Positions 5,205 to 7,126 of a stretch of DNA of 7,126 bases are shown here, one piece after another. The position numbers and the translations under genes are program-made. The DNA is from Chloroflexota bacterium (lineage in GTDB: Bacteria > Chloroflexota > Anaerolineae > Fen-1058): the NCBI GenBank assembly GCA_016219235.1, contig JACRBO010000079.1, forward strand, positions 1-7,126, in the 5' to 3' direction. Within the stretch, counting starts at the first letter, position 1. The number at the start of each line of letters is the position of its first letter. The notes beneath the pieces are model-generated. The model made no database searches and was not told the DNA's origin. It saw only the letters and a program-made list of their open reading frames with translations.

Positions 5205-6476
5205 ATGCACTGCCCCACCTGTGATGCCAAACTACCCGACGACGCCGAAATTTGTGACGCCTGCAACCAGGAACTCTGCCCGGAATGTCACGCGGCGATT
5301 CCCCCCCGCGCCACCTCGTGCCTGAATTGCGGCGCGGGCTGGACATTGACCTGCCCCGACTGCGGCCAGGCCGTGCTCCCGATCGATACCCACTGCCCGG
5401 CGTGCGGCCTCTCGTTTGAGGGCGACGCCGACGACACCGAAGATTGTCCGCATTGCCAACAGCCTATGCCTGAAGACGCCGATGTTTGCCCGCATTGCGG
5501 CGGCGAACGCTGTCCTACCTGCGGCGCGGCGCTGCAACCCGATGATTTAACCTGCTCGAACTGTGGCGCCATTTTCGTTTTGAACTGTCCGGCCTGCAAC
5601 GCCGAAGTGCCCGACGGCGCGACGAAGTGTCCGCAGTGCGGTGAAGTCTTCGACGCCACGCCGCCCACGGATAGCGGCGATCACTGCCCGCATTGCGGCG
5701 CGCCGGCCGCGCGCGAAGACGGCGTGTGCACGGCTTGCGGCTTAACCTTTTGCCCGCGCTGTTTCGCTAAAACATCGGAAGAAGACGAGAATTGCCCGCA
5801 GTGCGATTTGACCCTGTACTTCGATTGCCCTGATTGCGCCCAAGCGTTGTTGGCGACCACGCCCATTTGCCCCAGTTGCGATCGTTTATTCGCGCGCGAA
5901 TGTCCGCACTGTCAGCAACCAATCTATCTCGCGCCGATCGAGTGCCCCGGTTGTCACAACGCCCTGCCTGCTGAAAAAGCGCAGACTGCGCGGCCGCGGC
6001 TCGATCAATTCAAGCTGCCCACATTCACGCACCTCGATTGCCCCAACTGCGGCACGTTCTTCGATCCCAGTCGCAGTCCGTGCCCCAACTGCGAATTGAT
6101 AATCTGCGCCAGCTGCCGCGCCATTGCCCTGGATACCGAAACCGTTTGCACGCGCTGCGGCGCACCACTGCCCGTCTTTGCCTTGACGTGTCCACGCTGC
6201 CAGACGGTGGTTGACGCAAGCGCGCGGCAGTGCCCGCAGTGCGGCCTCGATCTATCGGGCGAATGCCCGCGCTGTCATACCGAACTGCCTGACGGCGCCG
6301 ATCGCTGCCCCAACTGCGATCAGGCCGTCTGCCCGGACTGTGGCTCGGCCGTCAGCGACGATGCCGTTCAATGCGCAGTGTGCGGCGCACAATTCACTTT
6401 CGCGTGTCCGGTCTGTGGCAGCACCGTCAGCGTTGCCGCCCGCGAATGCGCCAAGTGTCAGGCGGTGTTTGAATAA
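5205..6476 (+). CDS. Poly-zinc-ribbon protein: 16 tandem zinc ribbons and no other domain
   Basis: Function unknown. The 423-residue protein contains 64 cysteines (15%), every one in a CxxC knuckle (32 knuckles, mostly CPxC). They pair into 16 ribbons of the form CxxC-x10-CxxC, with exactly 10 residues between knuckles in all 16. Ribbons begin at residues 3, 25, 50, 81, 103, 128, 161, 183, 208, 233, 279, 301, 329, 354, 376 and 401. Linkers are 4, 7, 13, 4, 7, 15, 4, 7, 7, 28, 4, 10, 7, 4 and 7 residues. The knuckles resemble the double-zinc-ribbon (DZANK/DUF7577-like) modules often fused to other domains, but here nothing is fused: no membrane segment, signal peptide or enzymatic motif. The knuckle loops are often acidic. 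ATG 5205 is chosen because GAGG sits 6 nt upstream; an ATG at 5151 adds 18 non-repeat residues and overlaps the -10 box. Structural scaffold, zinc store and protein- or RNA-binding roles all remain open. Confidence 0.9.
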   Translation: MHCPTCDAKLPDDAEICDACNQELCPECHAAIPPRATSCLNCGAGWTLTCPDCGQAVLPIDTHCPACGLSFEGDADDTEDCPHCQQPMPEDADVCPHCGGERCPTCGAALQPDDLTCSNCGAIFVLNCPACNAEVPDGATKCPQCGEVFDATPPTDSGDHCPHCGAPAAREDGVCTACGLTFCPRCFAKTSEEDENCPQCDLTLYFDCPDCAQALLATTPICPSCDRLFARECPHCQQPIYLAPIECPGCHNALPAEKAQTARPRLDQFKLPTFTHLDCPNCGTFFDPSRSPCPNCELIICASCRAIALDTETVCTRCGAPLPVFALTCPRCQTVVDASARQCPQCGLDLSGECPRCHTELPDGADRCPNCDQAVCPDCGSAVSDDAVQCAVCGAQFTFACPVCGSTVSVAARECAKCQAVFE

Positions 6477-6502
6477 AGAAACTCATACAGAAAGACCTAA
6501 CC

Positions 6503-6632
6503 CTCACGCCAAGCGGCAAAGCCGCAAAGAATTTCAAGAGCCTTCGCGGAGCGTGTGACCACCCAGCGAGAGCAATTCCCGTTGAAGTCGGAAGACCCAG
6601 TTTTTCTTTGCAGTTTAGCGGCTGTGCGTGAG
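6503..6632. repeat. Imperfect long inverted repeat, MITE-like or interspersed palindrome
   Basis: The arms at 6503-6531 and 6604-6632 are 29 nt each and are inverted copies matching at about three quarters of positions. The ends are perfect: CTCACGC pairs with GCGTGAG, and GCAAAGAA with TTCTTTGC. The spacer is 72 nt. The wording (CTCACGC, GCAAAG repeated) recalls the CACGCAAAG/CTTTGCGTG interspersed repeats common in environmental bacterial genomes. There is no open reading frame of transposase type inside. It fills most of the gap between the zinc-ribbon gene and folE and could also end the former's transcript, since TTTTT occurs at 6601-6605. Confidence 0.55.
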
Positions 6633-6634
6633 AT

Positions 6635-6640
6635 TATGAT
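6635..6640 (+). promoter_or_regulatory. Candidate -10 box of folE
   Basis: TATGAT lies 25 bp before the folE start codon, right at the edge of the inverted repeat. No good -35 is seen at the expected distance, so the repeat's right arm would supply the -35 region. A ribosome binding site AAGG (6655-6658) follows, 6 nt before the ATG. Confidence 0.3.
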
Positions 6641-6664
6641 TCGTGTGGTAAATGAAGGTAAGTC

Positions 6665-7126
6665 ATGCACAACGAAGACGAGTTGTTTGAGGATGTGCCG
6701 CCCCCGATCGATCCGATCAACGCCCTGGCGCACGATCAGATCGAGGCGGCGATCAGGTCACTGTTGACCAGCGTGGGCGAAGACCCGCAGCGCGACGGCC
6801 TGCGCAACACGCCCGCGCGCGTCGCCCGCATGTACGCGGAATTGCTCAGCGGCTACCACACCGATCCGGCCGCGTTGATCAACGGCGCGTTGTTCGAAGT
6901 CGATTACGACGAGATGGTGGTCGTCAAATCGATCGAGTATTACAGCCTGTGCGAACATCACCTGCTGCCGTTTTACGGGCACGCGCACGTGGCCTACATT
7001 CCGCGCAACAAAGTGCTGGGCCTCAGCAAGATTCCGCGCGTGGTCGATATGTTTGCGCGGCGGCTGCAAGTGCAAGAGCGCATGACGCGCCAGATCGCCG
7101 ATTTTCTGGAGGGCGTTTTACATCCG
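6665..7126 (+). CDS. folE: GTP cyclohydrolase I (FolE type), C-terminus cut by the window's right edge
   Basis: The enzyme converts GTP to 7,8-dihydroneopterin triphosphate and formate, the entry step to folate and, in many bacteria, to queuosine or biopterin-like compounds; it acts in the cytosol as a homodecamer. 154 codons are visible. Diagnostic motifs are TPARVARMY (49-57); the zinc and active-site block [20 protein letters not shown] (94-113), with Cys96, His98 and His99; GLSKIPRVV (119-127); and [13 protein letters not shown] (133-145). The third zinc-binding cysteine of the family, near the C-terminus, lies beyond the window; roughly 30-40 residues are missing. A 30-residue acidic N-terminal extension precedes the conserved core. 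The start ATG at 6665 has AAGG 6 nt upstream. It is a type IA (zinc-dependent) enzyme by its CEHH motif, not the FolE2 type. Confidence 0.96.
   Translation, partial: MHNEDELFEDVPPPIDPINALAHDQIEAAIRSLLTSVGEDPQRDGLRNTPARVARMYAELLSGYHTDPAALINGALFEVDYDEMVVVKSIEYYSLCEHHLLPFYGHAHVAYIPRNKVLGLSKIPRVVDMFARRLQVQERMTRQIADFLEGVLHP

Noticed and set aside
5288..5668. Minus-strand open frame opposite the zinc-ribbon gene with repeated CGQ words
   Set aside because: The apparent repeats are the complement of the CPxC knuckle codons on the real strand; no independent start site or family match.
6211..6558. Plus-strand open frame overlapping the end of the zinc-ribbon gene
   Set aside because: It is the shifted frame of the repeats, rich in Ala, Arg and Ser, and runs into the intergenic inverted repeat; no evidence of a gene.

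Overview
The window is 7126 bp of fairly GC-rich DNA, densely packed with short operons on both strands. It most resembles a chromosomal housekeeping and stress segment of a Chloroflexota bacterium (Anaerolineae-like). This assignment is an inference from the style of the Lon, Hsp20, DUF3052 and ECF sigma proteins and from the interspersed-repeat types; no 16S or other decisive marker is present.

Layout, left to right. Positions 1-1499 (minus strand) hold a heat-shock pair: a small heat-shock protein (Hsp20) followed by the ATP-dependent protease Lon, whose C-terminal part lies off the left edge. From a divergent promoter region at about 1500-1617, a DUF3052 protein and an MgtC/SapB-family membrane protein run rightward with only 2 bp between them. 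They converge on fabH (beta-ketoacyl-ACP synthase III, minus strand), and a near-perfect hairpin with a T-run between the two genes reads as the fabH terminator. Upstream of fabH is a palindromic interspersed repeat. Then comes a minus-strand pair of an ECF sigma factor and an overlapping (ATGA) small single-pass membrane protein, probably its anti-sigma partner. Divergent from the sigma gene is a 423-residue protein built only of 16 zinc ribbons. After a gap carrying a second inverted-repeat element, folE (GTP cyclohydrolase I) begins and runs off the right edge.

How the genes work together: Hsp20 holds unfolded proteins and Lon degrades them, so that pair is coherent. FabH (fatty-acid initiation) and FolE (folate, queuosine or biopterin entry) are independent metabolic genes. 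The sigma factor and its membrane partner form a likely signal-responsive switch. The adjacent divergent zinc-ribbon gene could be a target or simply a neighbour; the sequence does not decide.

The most unusual object is the zinc-ribbon protein at 5205-6476. It has 64 cysteines, all in 32 CxxC knuckles, and exactly 10 residues between the two knuckles of every one of its 16 ribbons. The linkers follow a repeating 4-then-7 pattern that reveals a three-ribbon super-repeat. No catalytic, membrane or DNA-binding domain is attached.
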